Virus record (IMG/VR): IMGVR_UViG_3300034064_001058
Span: 1-44,058 of that record
DNA: 44,058 nucleotides
Strand: one strand, 5' to 3'
Origin: a virus
A program made the position numbers and the translations under genes. Numbering within the stretch: position 1 is the first letter of the stretch; the number at the start of each line of letters is the position of its first letter. Below the pieces are notes generated by a model. It was not told where the DNA came from. It was given only the letters and a program-made list of their open reading frames with translations, and did no database searches. Below are positions 30,092-38,536 of this stretch, one piece after another.

Positions 30092-30432
30092 TACCAAACC
30101 TCGACTTCGATTTCATAACCATCTTCTTTGCACATTTCAATCCATTCATTTAGTTCATTTACATGATTTTCTGAATAATTAACAGTAGTTTCTCCGATAG
30201 GTTCTCTTTCTTTAAAGAAATCGCCTTCTTCGTATACTAGAAATGTGCCAACATCGCCTCGAGCAATGGCCCATTCCTTATACCCTTCGAGGGGATTTTC
30301 CTTTTCCATGATCTCATAACTATCACTAGTTGGGGTTTGCCAACAATCAAACTGTACGGTTTGTGACGAAGTTTTACCAGTTTTATTGACTGTTACTTCC
30401 CTGGTAGCAGAAATGTGAATGTTCATACTCAT
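30091..30432 (-). CDS. Hypothetical protein (113 aa)
   Basis: An acidic protein with a beta-rich N-terminus (HISATREVTVNKTGKTSSQT). GGAG lies 8 nt upstream of the ATG. No family is recognised. Confidence 0.6.
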   Translation of the reverse strand: MSMNIHISATREVTVNKTGKTSSQTVQFDCWQTPTSDSYEIMEKENPLEGYKEWAIARGDVGTFLVYEEGDFFKEREPIGETTVNYSENHVNELNEWIEMCKEDGYEIEVEVW

Positions 30433-30464
30433 AAAATTTTCTCCATTGATGTTACAACCTAGAC

Positions 30465-30493
30465 ACTATAATGCAAGGCTCGGTAGATGTCAA
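30465..30493 (-). promoter_or_regulatory. Sigma70-type promoter
   Basis: On the minus strand, TTGACA is followed after 17 nt by TATAGT. It probably serves the chain down to 27.7 kb. Confidence 0.87.
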
Positions 30494-30496
30494 GTC

Positions 30497-31081
30497 TCAA
30501 ATGGTAGGTACCAACGGAGTAATGTTGTCTCCATATTTGCCATGGTGCGTCAAGATAGGTCGATCTTTCATGTATGCCTCGATGTCCTCAAAAGGCACCA
30601 GACCAAGATCTTTACTCAAAGGACCATCCACGCCCACGTCGACACAGCGACCAGGGTGAGTGAAGTTGCCATGTGTATGTCCATGTAGCTGGTACGACCC
30701 ATAGTGCATCGCATTCCACTCCCATATTGGGAAATGAAACATCACGATCTTCCTACCACCTATCTTGATTTCCTTGTATTCTGAGGCGCTGGCGAACATA
30801 TCCAGTAGATCATGATCGTCTCTGATCACTTTGTCATGATTGCCTAGGATGATGTGCTTTCGGCCTGGCAGACGTTTCATGATCGAGATAGACTTGGCTG
30901 CTTTGTGAAAGAACATGTCACCCAGTATGTAGACCGTGTCATTGCTGGCTACCTGCTCCTGCCACCTAGCAATTATCGCCTCGTCCATTTCTTCTATGGT
31001 GGAGAAGGGTCGAGTTTCAGGGTTGAACTTCAGGATATTGGCGTGTCCAAAATGCAAATCCGATAAAAACCATGTAGTCAT
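30497..31081 (-). CDS. Calcineurin-like metallophosphoesterase (194 aa)
   Basis: The metal-binding motifs appear in order: SDLHFGH (7-13), GDMFF (54-58), GNHDK (79-83), FHFP and HGHTHG. These define a two-metal phosphoesterase that hydrolyses phosphodiesters or phosphomonoesters. It abuts the RNA ligase gene by 2 nt, so a role in trimming 2',3'-cyclic phosphate or other RNA ends before ligation is plausible. Confidence 0.9.
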   Translation of the reverse strand: MTTWFLSDLHFGHANILKFNPETRPFSTIEEMDEAIIARWQEQVASNDTVYILGDMFFHKAAKSISIMKRLPGRKHIILGNHDKVIRDDHDLLDMFASASEYKEIKIGGRKIVMFHFPIWEWNAMHYGSYQLHGHTHGNFTHPGRCVDVGVDGPLSKDLGLVPFEDIEAYMKDRPILTHHGKYGDNITPLVPTI

Positions 31082-31083
31082 TG

Positions 31084-32007
31084 TTACTCCATCATTATTC
31101 GTTCAAAATACTGTCGAATGAATATCAATCTAGCTTGTTCACCGAGATTCAGGAACTCATCCTTGTTGGCAACCAAGAAGTCTACCAGTTGATAATGCTC
31201 TTCTTCGATTCGTTGCTTCATTATAGCAGGTTTTTCCAACATTGATGCAAGTTTTTCAGAATTCATTCTGGCTAAAAACTTGGAAACTAGGTAGTACGGG
31301 CTTTTGATCTTCAGCGAGGTATGCTTTCCATATACAACAAAGCCTTCGTGCTGACAATCTTTCACCTCCTTTACGATATCACCGAATCTGGCCTCTTTCC
31401 ATAGTGGACGCATTAGCCCAGCTGACAGAGCTACATTATCCAACCAGTCTTCACGAATAGCGTTGGACGAATAATCAGCTGAGTGCGTCACTACTCTAGC
31501 ACCTATCAGGTAAGCACCAGGCTTCTCTGGAATGATGTGCGGATCTGTTGGATCAACTATTTCAAATAGCCAAGTGATCTTCTTGTCTGGAATCCTTGAC
31601 CCTAGAACACGAAGAATGTCAGGTGTAATATATTTTTTAGCTATCTGAACAAAGTCTGAATCCAACGAACCAGTAGTAGAAACAACCCAGCCATGTCCGT
31701 TGACGTGCGTAGCTGCTGCCATGAATCCATTTACCTTGCCTACGGCAATCACTGGTTCATCGCGCTCGATGTCAGTGTTGTTTTCAAACCTGTTGAAAAT
31801 TTTAGTAAATGGTCGAATGACAGCTTCATAGTTTTCATCTACTACCAAGCCCCTGGCTTCTACCAGAAACTTGTCCCACCGATTGTCATAGAATACGCGC
31901 CTCTGGTATTTTATGACGTACAAGCCTGGATATCCAGTGGACTCTCGCATCTTGATCAGTGACGGGTTGGCTTCAACATAAGCCTTGAGTTCTTCAGATG
32001 AGATCAT
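31084..32007 (-). CDS. T4 Rnl1-like RNA ligase (307 aa)
   Basis: Features of the T4 RNA ligase 1 N-terminal family are in order: EARGLVVD (about 50-57), RPFTKIFNRFE, the nucleotidyl motif V-G-K-V-N-G with K91, then WLFEIVDP and EGFVVYG. It would seal RNA breaks, such as tRNAs cut by host anticodon nucleases. The ATG at 32007 has AGGAGG upstream. Two broken copies of its first codons lie at 32970-33032 and 33548-33583. The motif I Asp of the usual K-x-D-G is Asn here. Confidence 0.85.
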   Translation of the reverse strand: MISSEELKAYVEANPSLIKMRESTGYPGLYVIKYQRRVFYDNRWDKFLVEARGLVVDENYEAVIRPFTKIFNRFENNTDIERDEPVIAVGKVNGFMAAATHVNGHGWVVSTTGSLDSDFVQIAKKYITPDILRVLGSRIPDKKITWLFEIVDPTDPHIIPEKPGAYLIGARVVTHSADYSSNAIREDWLDNVALSAGLMRPLWKEARFGDIVKEVKDCQHEGFVVYGKHTSLKIKSPYYLVSKFLARMNSEKLASMLEKPAIMKQRIEEEHYQLVDFLVANKDEFLNLGEQARLIFIRQYFERIMME

Positions 32008-32029
32008 AAATCCTCCTAACTTTATGTGT

Positions 32030-32058
32030 ATGGTAACACAGAATTGAGATGCTGTCAA
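32030..32058 (-). promoter_or_regulatory. Sigma70-type promoter (RNA ligase and phosphoesterase)
   Basis: On the minus strand, TTGACA is followed after 17 nt by TACCAT. Confidence 0.72.
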
Positions 32059-32102
32059 GAACTTTTCGCGGAGGACAGAGAAAAATAAATAAGAATGACT
32101 CG

Positions 32103-32136
32103 CGGGACGGCAATCCCCAGTCAGCCTAACGTCCCG
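32103..32136 (+). promoter_or_regulatory. Hairpin abutting the ribosome site of a homing endonuclease
   Basis: CGGGACG (32103-32109) pairs with CGTCCCG (32130-32136). The 3' arm runs straight into GGGAGGAC, the ribosome site of the endonuclease at 32150. In T4, such hairpins hold down translation of homing endonucleases. Control here is inferred. Confidence 0.6.
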
Positions 32137-32149
32137 GGAGGACATCAGC

Positions 32150-32965
32150 ATGTTTATTTATTACGTCTACAGACTTGTTCACAAAACATCAGGACAAGAA
32201 TATTTTGGTTCACGAAAAACTGCCCAGGTTGATCCGTATGATGATCTGGGAGTCAAATACTTCTCATCCTCAAAGATCGTCAAGGAAATCGGATTCGCCG
32301 AATTCTACCACGAAGTAGTCGCAGTCTACGACTCATTCACCGAATGCTACTGGGAAGAACAGCGACTCATTGAGTCAATCTTCAATTCTGGCAAATGCCT
32401 TAATCGATCGTTCTATCGTCAAACGGACAACTCGCGAGTTTTCTCAATGACCGGCAGAACTCAAACTCGTGAACACATCGAAAAACGTGCCGCCAGGCAA
32501 CGAGGCAAAATAACCAAACGAAAAGGCTTGCCTGAAACCTTGAAACATATGAAACGAATGACGGAAGCTAGGCTCAAGAAATATCCAGCTGGCGTCTTCA
32601 AGCATTCCGAAGAATCAAAAGAAAAGAATCGTCAAGCTCATATCGGAAGAAGAGACTCCGATGAAACAAAGCGGAAGAAAAGCAAATCTGCATCAGGCAA
32701 GCCTAAGTTCTGGCTTAAGGGGCGAACCCTGACGCCTGAACACATCCAACGAGGGAACGAGTCTCGCGCAAAAAACCGAGAAACTTGGTCACAGGAGAAG
32801 AAGGATGAGGTGGCAAAACAAATTTCAGACAAGCTCAAAGGAAAACCAAAAACATATCAGACCAACTGCGCGAAGAAGTTCATGTGTCGCATCACTGATA
32901 AGAAGGAGATGAGTAAAGCGACAGCGGCGTTATGCTTCAAGGACAACAAGAATGACTTCTGGTAG
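32150..32965 (+). CDS. GIY-YIG homing endonuclease with NUMOD3 motifs (271 aa)
   Basis: The N-terminus IYYVYRLVHKTSGQEYFGSR is the GIY-YIG motif; R near 57-62 and E near 75 follow as in the family. The middle and C-terminal parts are Lys/Arg-rich with NUMOD3-like DNA-binding segments (HSEESKEKNRQAHIGR, SGKPKFWLKGRTLTPEH). It is inserted, in opposite orientation, between the intact RNA ligase gene and a broken copy of that gene's 5' end. Confidence 0.88.
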   Translation: MFIYYVYRLVHKTSGQEYFGSRKTAQVDPYDDLGVKYFSSSKIVKEIGFAEFYHEVVAVYDSFTECYWEEQRLIESIFNSGKCLNRSFYRQTDNSRVFSMTGRTQTREHIEKRAARQRGKITKRKGLPETLKHMKRMTEARLKKYPAGVFKHSEESKEKNRQAHIGRRDSDETKRKKSKSASGKPKFWLKGRTLTPEHIQRGNESRAKNRETWSQEKKDEVAKQISDKLKGKPKTYQTNCAKKFMCRITDKKEMSKATAALCFKDNKNDFW

Positions 32966-32969
32966 ATTC

Positions 32970-33070
32970 AGACCGACGTACCAACTTAGGGTTAGCCTCG
33001 ACAAACTCTTTCAAATCTTCTGAAAAAATCATACTATACTCGTTACTTCGATATCTAAGTCTTCAGGAGT
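32970..33070 (-). pseudogene. Joined remnant: kinase 3' end plus RNA ligase 5' end
   Basis: The minus strand reads TPEDLDIEVTSIV-stop, the end of the kinase at 33580, then by ATGA overlap MIFSEDLKEFVEANPKL and REST-like RSEST, the first 23 codons of the RNA ligase. The fragment ends at the endonuclease end. It shows that kinase and ligase were once directly coupled. Confidence 0.8.
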
Positions 33071-33225
33071 TGGGATCTTACTATTTCGAGGGTGTGAAAG
33101 AGTGTAGTCTTCAAACTACTATCTCTCCTCACAACATTCGAAATTATGTTAGATATAATCGATTACCAGCAAAAGGTAACGATATTGAAAAATTTGAAAA
33201 ATACTTAAAAGGGTTGCGGAATTAA
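33071..33225 (+). other. Short plus-strand open frame, possible gene remnant
   Basis: After the kinase-derived sequence ends, the plus strand stays open for about 50 codons (… TTISPHNIRNYVRYNRLPAK …) up to TAA at 33223. No clear start exists. The helix-turn-helix-like text recalls C-terminal modules of homing endonucleases, so it may be the tail of a lost one. Confidence 0.35.
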
Positions 33226-33477
33226 CAATCCCTTTGCTGCCAATCTATCATAACGTTGATATGTTCCAACAGCAGATTTTTCGCCGTATAACTTAAACAA
33301 CGCTTCTACAATTTGATAGTCTGTAGGATTTTCTACGTTAGGAAGCAACTTTTTAACGTGATTTGAAAACTTCTTTGCTGAATAAGTTTTCATTACCGAA
33401 AAATCATAATTAGCAAGTTCTTCGGTAATATCATCACCCGCACACTTCATACCGTTAAGTTTAATATAAGTAGACAT
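33205..33477 (-). CDS. Hypothetical protein (90 aa)
   Basis: The ATG at 33477 has GGAGATAAC upstream. The sequence includes KTYSAKKFSNHVKKLLPNVE and ends Pro-rich. It has its own perfect promoter at 33524-33552. Function is unknown. Confidence 0.6.
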   Translation of the reverse strand: MSTYIKLNGMKCAGDDITEELANYDFSVMKTYSAKKFSNHVKKLLPNVENPTDYQIVEALFKLYGEKSAVGTYQRYDRLAAKGLLIPQPF

Positions 33478-33523
33478 GTTATCTCCAAACTTTGTTAAAA
33501 CATTGTACCCAACTAACAAGCAT

Positions 33524-33552
33524 ATTATACGATATGCTAACGTTCTTGTCAA
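33524..33552 (-). promoter_or_regulatory. Sigma70-type promoter
   Basis: On the minus strand, TTGACA is followed after 17 nt by TATAAT, perfect at both boxes. The -35 lies inside an RNA ligase 5' remnant. Confidence 0.92.
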
Positions 33553-33583
33553 TAAAATCTTTCAAATCTTCTGCGAAAATCAT
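33548..33583 (-). pseudogene. Remnant of RNA ligase 5' end
   Basis: Directly after the kinase stop, by ATGA overlap, the minus strand reads MIFAEDLKDFID, matching MISSEELKAYVE of the ligase. It then merges into a promoter. Confidence 0.75.
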
Positions 33584-34008
33584 ACTATCCTCGTTACTTC
33601 GATATCTAGGTCTTCAGGAGTTGTCTCCCACCGCTGTTTCATCTCTTGTAGGGTTTTTTCTGGCACAGAGTGAATACTCTCATATTGGGTAAGAACTTCG
33701 ATGATCTTCACAGTAACGTCGGGCAGAGAAAGCCTGAAGTCAATATACTTGCTGTATTCCCAACTTCGCGTGAAAGTGTTGCTCACAACCACGTCATTCC
33801 CGTCACGAAGTTGCTTGTATGAACTTAGCTGGCACCATTGATGAGCATTAGAAATCAACGAGGCGTCGAAGTTATATTCACCAGTGGTTTCGTTTGTGAA
33901 GAATTTATCTGCCTCAAACCACTGAGCGCCTGTCTGCTCGGAGATCTTTTTCGCGATGGTGGACTTACCTGAACCAGGTAGTCCTCGTATGATAGTCAGT
34001 GTAGGCAT
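33580..34008 (-). CDS. P-loop kinase, likely polynucleotide kinase-like (142 aa)
   Basis: Walker A is GLPGSGKST at 9-17, followed by a lid region (LQEMKQRWE). The size and layout fit the AAA_33 / T4 Pnk-type kinase domain without the phosphatase half. Adjacency to RNA ligase sequence suggests 5'-OH phosphorylation of RNA ends before sealing. GGAG precedes the ATG at 34008. A different small-molecule kinase role cannot be excluded. Confidence 0.78.
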   Translation of the reverse strand: MPTLTIIRGLPGSGKSTIAKKISEQTGAQWFEADKFFTNETTGEYNFDASLISNAHQWCQLSSYKQLRDGNDVVVSNTFTRSWEYSKYIDFRLSLPDVTVKIIEVLTQYESIHSVPEKTLQEMKQRWETTPEDLDIEVTRIV

Positions 34009-34040
34009 GAAGTTCTCCGGTCGTTTCACAGTATAGCTGC

Positions 34041-34069
34041 ATGATACACGACCGGAGAAAAGTTGTCAA
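34041..34069 (-). promoter_or_regulatory. Sigma70-type promoter (kinase)
   Basis: On the minus strand, TTGACA is followed after 17 nt by TATCAT. Confidence 0.75.
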
Positions 34070-34263
34070 GAGTTTTTGCCTATGAATTTATATCGGCATC
34101 TGGTGTAGTCTCCAAATCTATTCTCAACAGTTCGACTAGCTTGACTAAGCGATTCTGCCTCGATGAAGATTTGAAGAGTCTGTTTCACGTTGTACGCCCA
34201 CATTGATGCTCCAGGCTTACCCGCGAAATCACCAATTTCAACGTGAAACAGATATTGTTCCAT
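34066..34263 (-). CDS. Hypothetical protein (65 aa)
   Basis: The ATG at 34263 lies 1 nt after the S-adenosylhomocysteine hydrolase stop, so it ends that operon. Contains GKPGASMWAYNVKQTLQIF. Function is unknown. Confidence 0.55.
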   Translation of the reverse strand: MEQYLFHVEIGDFAGKPGASMWAYNVKQTLQIFIEAESLSQASRTVENRFGDYTRCRYKFIGKNS

Positions 34264-34264
34264 A

Positions 34265-35551
34265 TCAGTACCGATAGGTTTCAGGTTTGAATGGTCCATC
34301 AACCGACACTCCAAGATAGTCAGCCTGTTTGTCACTCAATAGAGATAGCTGCGCTCCTACCTTCTCAAGGTGCAATCTCGCTACTTCCTCGTCGATATGC
34401 TTGGGCAGAAGATAGATGACACCATCTTCATAAGAATCTGTGTTGGTCCACAGTTCAATCTGCGCCAGTACCTGGTTGGTAAATGAGTTGGACATTACAA
34501 AGCTAGGATGACCAGTACCGCACCCAAGGTTGATAAGGCGTCCTTCTGCCAGCAGAATGATGCGCTTGCCGTCAGGGAAGATGACATGATCGACCTGTGG
34601 TTTGATATTCTCCCAGGTATAACCCGACAGGCTTGCAACCTCGATTTCGGTGTCGAAATGACCGATGTTGCAGACGATCGCGTTATTCTTCATAGCCCTC
34701 ATGTGTTCGTGTGTGATGACGTCTACGTTGCCAGTGGCAGTCACGAAGATGTCAGCCTTGTCTGCTGCATACTCCATCGTCACCACGCGGTAGCCTTCCA
34801 TCGCCGCCTGAAGGGCGCAGATAGGATCAATCTCGGTGACCCACACCTGGGCTGACAAAGCCCTTAAAGCCTGAGCCGAACCTTTGCCGACATCGCCGTA
34901 GCCGGCCACAACGGCAATCTTGCCGGCAATCATGACGTCGGTGGCGCGCTTGATGCCATCGACCAGTGATTCGCGGCAGCCATAGAGGTTGTCGAACTTG
35001 GATTTGGTGACGCTATCGTTCACGTTGATGGCAGGCAGCTTCAAAGTGCCAGCGTGAATCCTCTCAATCAACTTGTGAATACCCGTCGTGGTTTCCTCTG
35101 ACACGCCACGAATATCATCCAGCAAATCTGGTCGCTTGTCATGAACATATGCGGTCAAGTCATGTCCATCATCCAATAGCATATTTGGACGCCAGCCATC
35201 TGGTCCTTCGAGCGTTTGCTCAATACACCACCAATACTCATAATCGGTTTCGCCTTTCCACGCAAACACCGGAATACCTTTTGCTGCGATTGCTGCTGCA
35301 GCATGATCCTGTGTGCTGAAAATATTACATGAACTCCAGCGAACTTCAGCTCCTAACTCAATCAGTGTTTCAATCAACACCGCCGTCTGCACCGTGAGAT
35401 GCAAACTGCCAGAAATTCTGGCGCCGGACAATGGCTTACTGTCTCGGTACTTTTCTCGAACCGCCATCAGTCCAGGCATCTCCGTCTCTGCGATCGTGAT
35501 TTCTTTTCTACCCCAGTCAGCCAATTCGATGTTTTTAACTTTATAATCCAC
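34265..35551 (-). CDS. ahcY: S-adenosylhomocysteine hydrolase
   Basis: It hydrolyses S-adenosylhomocysteine to adenosine and homocysteine and so relieves product inhibition of SAM-dependent methyltransferases. Landmarks: [12 protein letters not shown] (76-87), [28 protein letters not shown] (188-205), the NAD-binding GYGDVGKG (217-224) and FDTEIEV. The 428-aa length is that of the bacterial enzyme. The GTG start sits inside the end of the QueF-like gene (11-nt overlap), so the two are coupled. A phage copy would support DNA or RNA methylation or methionine recycling. Its base composition is richer in G+C toward the middle, suggesting host origin. Confidence 0.95.
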   Translation of the reverse strand: MDYKVKNIELADWGRKEITIAETEMPGLMAVREKYRDSKPLSGARISGSLHLTVQTAVLIETLIELGAEVRWSSCNIFSTQDHAAAAIAAKGIPVFAWKGETDYEYWWCIEQTLEGPDGWRPNMLLDDGHDLTAYVHDKRPDLLDDIRGVSEETTTGIHKLIERIHAGTLKLPAINVNDSVTKSKFDNLYGCRESLVDGIKRATDVMIAGKIAVVAGYGDVGKGSAQALRALSAQVWVTEIDPICALQAAMEGYRVVTMEYAADKADIFVTATGNVDVITHEHMRAMKNNAIVCNIGHFDTEIEVASLSGYTWENIKPQVDHVIFPDGKRIILLAEGRLINLGCGTGHPSFVMSNSFTNQVLAQIELWTNTDSYEDGVIYLLPKHIDEEVARLHLEKVGAQLSLLSDKQADYLGVSVDGPFKPETYRY

Positions 35552-35921
35552 TTACTTCTCCGTTAGTCCACTCGCTGTCGCGAGTCATTTTGCTTGAAAT
35601 ACCACCACGAGGTCTGAACTCAATTTCTATTCTCAACCTAGATGGCTGATAAACTTCCATGAGATGCGTGTACATTACATGGATACATCTCTCATAACTT
35701 ACGATAGTATCCCGATATTGGAAGATATATTCCTTGAGACTTTTGAGTTCAACCGTGTGATTTTTGCCGTAGAACCAGATATTTATATGCCCGAAGTCGG
35801 GTTGATTTTTGACTCCTAGGAAGGTAAACTCTGGAATTGATATTTGCTGCTCGTAGCCTTGAGCAGGGTTAGGGATAGTTTTTAGTGACGAACTATCAAT
35901 GTCGCTCCATAATTTTTTCAT
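35541..35921 (-). CDS. QueF-like protein lacking the catalytic cysteine (126 aa)
   Basis: The layout matches QueF (preQ0 to preQ1 reductase): [14 protein letters not shown] (31-43), [15 protein letters not shown] (57-71), YERC (76-79) and the closing FRPRGGIS. The nucleophile Cys of EFT-x-L-C-P is Gly36, and the His of FHE is Tyr76. The Asp of QPDF (D42) is kept. Without the Cys, the thioimide step cannot occur, so it is likely a binding protein or has a new activity on 7-deazaguanine. The ATG at 35921 is used because the longer frame enters tRNA-Thr. Confidence 0.75.
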   Translation of the reverse strand: MKKLWSDIDSSSLKTIPNPAQGYEQQISIPEFTFLGVKNQPDFGHINIWFYGKNHTVELKSLKEYIFQYRDTIVSYERCIHVMYTHLMEVYQPSRLRIEIEFRPRGGISSKMTRDSEWTNGEVSGL

Positions 35922-35950
35922 ATTAAAATATTTTCCAACTATACCTATAA

Positions 35951-35973
35951 TAAAGGCATCCGAAGATGCCTTT
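35951..35973 (-). terminator. Terminator after tRNA-Thr
   Basis: On the minus strand, AAAGGCATC and GATGCCTTT form a 9-bp stem with TTCG loop, followed by ATTATA. It lies just after the tRNA 3' end. Confidence 0.8.
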
Positions 35974-35978
35974 GAAAA

Positions 35979-36054
35979 TGGAGCTCCAGAAAGGAATTGA
36001 ACCCTCAACCTACTGATTACAAATCAGTTGCTCTACCGATTGAGCTACTGGAGC
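35979..36054 (-). tRNA. tRNA-Thr (TGT)
   Basis: A full 76-nt cloverleaf. The acceptor GCTCCAG pairs with CTGGAGC, CCA is encoded, and anticodon TGT sits in the loop TTTGTAA. Confidence 0.93.
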
Positions 36055-36069
36055 GTGAACTTGTAATGT

Positions 36070-36077
36070 TATTTATC
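36070..36077 (-). promoter_or_regulatory. GATAAATA upstream of tRNA-Thr
   Basis: The late-type 8-mer is read on the minus strand 15 nt before the tRNA 5' end. Confidence 0.35.
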
Positions 36078-36158
36078 GATCTCCATTTGTCACATAAATT
36101 TTCTTGGGTCATCCAATAATGATTTGAATCATAGAGCACCGACTCCAGCAGTGTAACC

Positions 36159-36506
36159 TCACAATTCTCCTCGCTTTTTCATGATCGCCATGCCGCATTC
36201 AGCAGAATCAATCTTGTTATCTATTAGGTTAACCAGAGCAGATTTATGAGTGACTATAAAATGTTGGATCTCCCTGATCTCTCGATCCAACAGGCCATCA
36301 TCAATATTTTTGACCTGTTTTGGATCAGAACCTACTAAGAATATCGCTGACCACTTGCCGTTCTTTTTAATCTTCGCTCTGTATCTAGAATGTCCATGTT
36401 CCAGTGGCTCTGCCCGAAGCCATATTTCGATATTACCAGGCAAACCTGTTGTTCGGGAATTAAATCCCGACATCTCGTACAAATGATCAATCTCGTCGAT
36501 TATCAT
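36159..36506 (-). CDS. Conserved phage hypothetical protein (115 aa)
   Basis: Contains GLPGNIEIWLRAEPLEHGHS, RYRAKIKKNGKW and a C-terminal helix with IDSAECGM. Proteins of this plan occur in other large phages with no known role. It abuts the FtsH stop by 6 nt. Confidence 0.6.
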   Translation of the reverse strand: MIIDEIDHLYEMSGFNSRTTGLPGNIEIWLRAEPLEHGHSRYRAKIKKNGKWSAIFLVGSDPKQVKNIDDGLLDREIREIQHFIVTHKSALVNLIDNKIDSAECGMAIMKKRGEL

Positions 36507-36512
36507 GGCTCA

Positions 36513-38291
36513 TTAAGCCTTCATGATTTCTTCTATCTGGTCGTTGTCGATAGTTTCATCACGCATGAGAGCTTCTACCATTGCTTCCATTTTGTCCCAG
36601 TTGTCCTGTACCAATTTGTAGGCTTTGTCGTAGTTGCGTTGGATAATATCCTCGATTTCCTTTTCGATCAGATTGTTGACTTCATCAAGTCCTACCTTTA
36701 GATGAGAGTGTCCTGCTCCAACGTATCCACCTTCTTCCTCGACGTACTTGATGGGCTTCAGATTTGGACTCATGCCCCACTCCGTAACCATTCGAGTGGC
36801 TATAACCGTTGCTCGTTCAATATCGTTACTCGCTCCCGTAGTAACACCGTCAGCACCTGCCACGATCTCCTCAGCTATGCGACCACCATATAGGCTGGCA
36901 ATCTGTCCCTCCAACTTGCGCTTGGACATACTGACCGAGTCTCTCTCAGGTAAAAACATGGTAATGCCCAAAGCTCTGCCTCTTGGTATGATCGATACTT
37001 TGTAGATAGGATCATGCTCAGGAGTTAGGTAACCAACGACCGCATGCCCTGCTTCATGATAAGCAGTCAAACGCTTTTCATCCTCACTCATCGCAAAGGT
37101 CTTGCGTTCAGCACCCATCAGAATCTTATCCTTAGCCTTTTCAAAATGCCTCATGTGAATTTCATCACGATCGCATTTACTAGCCAAAATACTTGCTTCG
37201 TTGACTAAGTTGGCCAACTCTGCTCCACTGAAGCCTGGTGTTCCTCTTGCTAAGTCATGAAGTTTGACGTCTGCTGCCAAAGGTACATCCTTGGTATGAA
37301 CTTCAAGTATCTGCTCTCTTCCAAGAATATCTGGCAATCCAACAGTAACCTGACGATCAAATCGACCTGGACGCAACAGAGCCTTGTCCAATATCTCTGG
37401 GCGATTGGTAGCAGCTACGATGATGATTCCCTGTGAAGCCTCGAACCCATCCATTTCTACCAGCAGGGCATTCAGTGTTTGATCTCGCTCGTCGTTGCCA
37501 ATCATGCTATTGGTTCTTGCCTTACCTATTGCGTCGATCTCGTCAATGAATATGATGCAAGGACTCTGTTTGCGAGCCTCTTCGAACATATCTCTTACTC
37601 GGCTTGCTCCTACGCCAACAAACATTTCGACAAAGTCTGAACCTGATATACTGAAGAATGACACCCCAGCTTCACCAGCTACGGCCTTTGCCAACATTGT
37701 TTTACCTGTTCCAGGTGGCCCAACAAGCAACACGCCTCTAGGTATCTTGCCCCCTAACTTGCTGAACTTCTTGGGATCCTTGAGGAAGTCAACGATCTCA
37801 ACAACTTCCGACTTTGCTTCATCACAACCAGCGACGTCAGCAAATGTGATTTTCGTGCTAGATTGACTAAGAAGTTTGTGCTTACTCTTTCCCATAAGCC
37901 CGCCGCCACTCTGTGATTGTCGCCTCATGAAGAATATCCAGACGCCGATGAACACAAACATAGGCAGCCAACTGATCAAGATTTCCAAAAACATATTTCG
38001 TTCAGGTGGTGGGGCGGCCCTGACTTCTACGTCATTTCCCAATAGGTCATTTATTAGCCCTGAATCGTGTGGTGCGTAGACAAAGAAGGCATCTCCACTA
38101 CGAGACTCGCCCTTGATGATTTTGTCGTCGATGATCACACGCTTGATGGTATGTGCTTTGATTTCTTTGATGAACGAGCTATACGGCAGCGGCAGCGCCT
38201 CAAATTTCGGCGTGAATGCTTGCTGCATCATGTACACTCCTAGCGCCAATACAGCAATGACTATAATGGCTGGAAGACGATTTTTGCTCAT
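36513..38291 (-). CDS. ftsH: FtsH-type AAA+ zinc metalloprotease (592 aa)
   Basis: FtsH is a membrane-anchored hexamer that extracts and degrades membrane proteins. Two transmembrane segments (about 5-22 and 105-122) flank a periplasmic domain. The AAA module has Walker A GPPGTGKT (191-198), Walker B IIFIDE (246-251) and the SRH with RPGRFDR. The protease has HEAGH at 412-416 and the third zinc ligand Asp in the later [10 protein letters not shown] region. All catalytic parts are kept. AAAGAGAA precedes the ATG. It is slightly shorter than host FtsH because the C-terminal tail is short. In this phage it could turn over methane monooxygenase or other membrane targets; an SPFH partner is at 19993. 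Confidence 0.96.
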   Translation of the reverse strand: MSKNRLPAIIVIAVLALGVYMMQQAFTPKFEALPLPYSSFIKEIKAHTIKRVIIDDKIIKGESRSGDAFFVYAPHDSGLINDLLGNDVEVRAAPPPERNMFLEILISWLPMFVFIGVWIFFMRRQSQSGGGLMGKSKHKLLSQSSTKITFADVAGCDEAKSEVVEIVDFLKDPKKFSKLGGKIPRGVLLVGPPGTGKTMLAKAVAGEAGVSFFSISGSDFVEMFVGVGASRVRDMFEEARKQSPCIIFIDEIDAIGKARTNSMIGNDERDQTLNALLVEMDGFEASQGIIIVAATNRPEILDKALLRPGRFDRQVTVGLPDILGREQILEVHTKDVPLAADVKLHDLARGTPGFSGAELANLVNEASILASKCDRDEIHMRHFEKAKDKILMGAERKTFAMSEDEKRLTAYHEAGHAVVGYLTPEHDPIYKVSIIPRGRALGITMFLPERDSVSMSKRKLEGQIASLYGGRIAEEIVAGADGVTTGASNDIERATVIATRMVTEWGMSPNLKPIKYVEEEGGYVGAGHSHLKVGLDEVNNLIEKEIEDIIQRNYDKAYKLVQDNWDKMEAMVEALMRDETIDNDQIEEIMKA

Positions 38292-38322
38292 GTTTTTCTC
38301 TTTGTATTTTTGTTATAGGTGT

Positions 38323-38349
38323 CGTGGCACGAGAATATCATGCCACGAA
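38323..38349. other. Inverted repeat between ftsH and a zinc-ribbon gene
   Basis: TCGTGGCA and TGCCACGA form an 8-bp hairpin with an 11-nt loop. No T-run follows on either strand, so it may be an RNA-processing or stability element rather than a terminator. Confidence 0.55.
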
Positions 38350-38358
38350 TATGAAATG

Positions 38359-38517
38359 CTAAGTTTTGGATTCCTTGCCACATACTGTGCATTTGGCTGC
38401 GGTCTTCTTCATATCCAAGTTATGAAGTCGCATCCCCTCGCCATATTTTTTATCTTGATAATCCGATGAATGACTCGGCTCTCCTTTGCATCCGCATTTT
38501 TTGACTACTGTTGCCAT
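38359..38517 (-). CDS. Small zinc-ribbon protein (52 aa)
   Basis: KKCGCKGE near the start and KCTVCGKES near the end give a C-x-C ... C-x2-C metal site. DYQDKKYGEGMRLHN between them is widespread in small phage proteins. AGGAGGAGC precedes the ATG. Function is unknown. Confidence 0.72.
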   Translation of the reverse strand: MATVVKKCGCKGEPSHSSDYQDKKYGEGMRLHNLDMKKTAAKCTVCGKESKT

Positions 38518-38536
38518 GATTGCTCCTCCTATAAAA

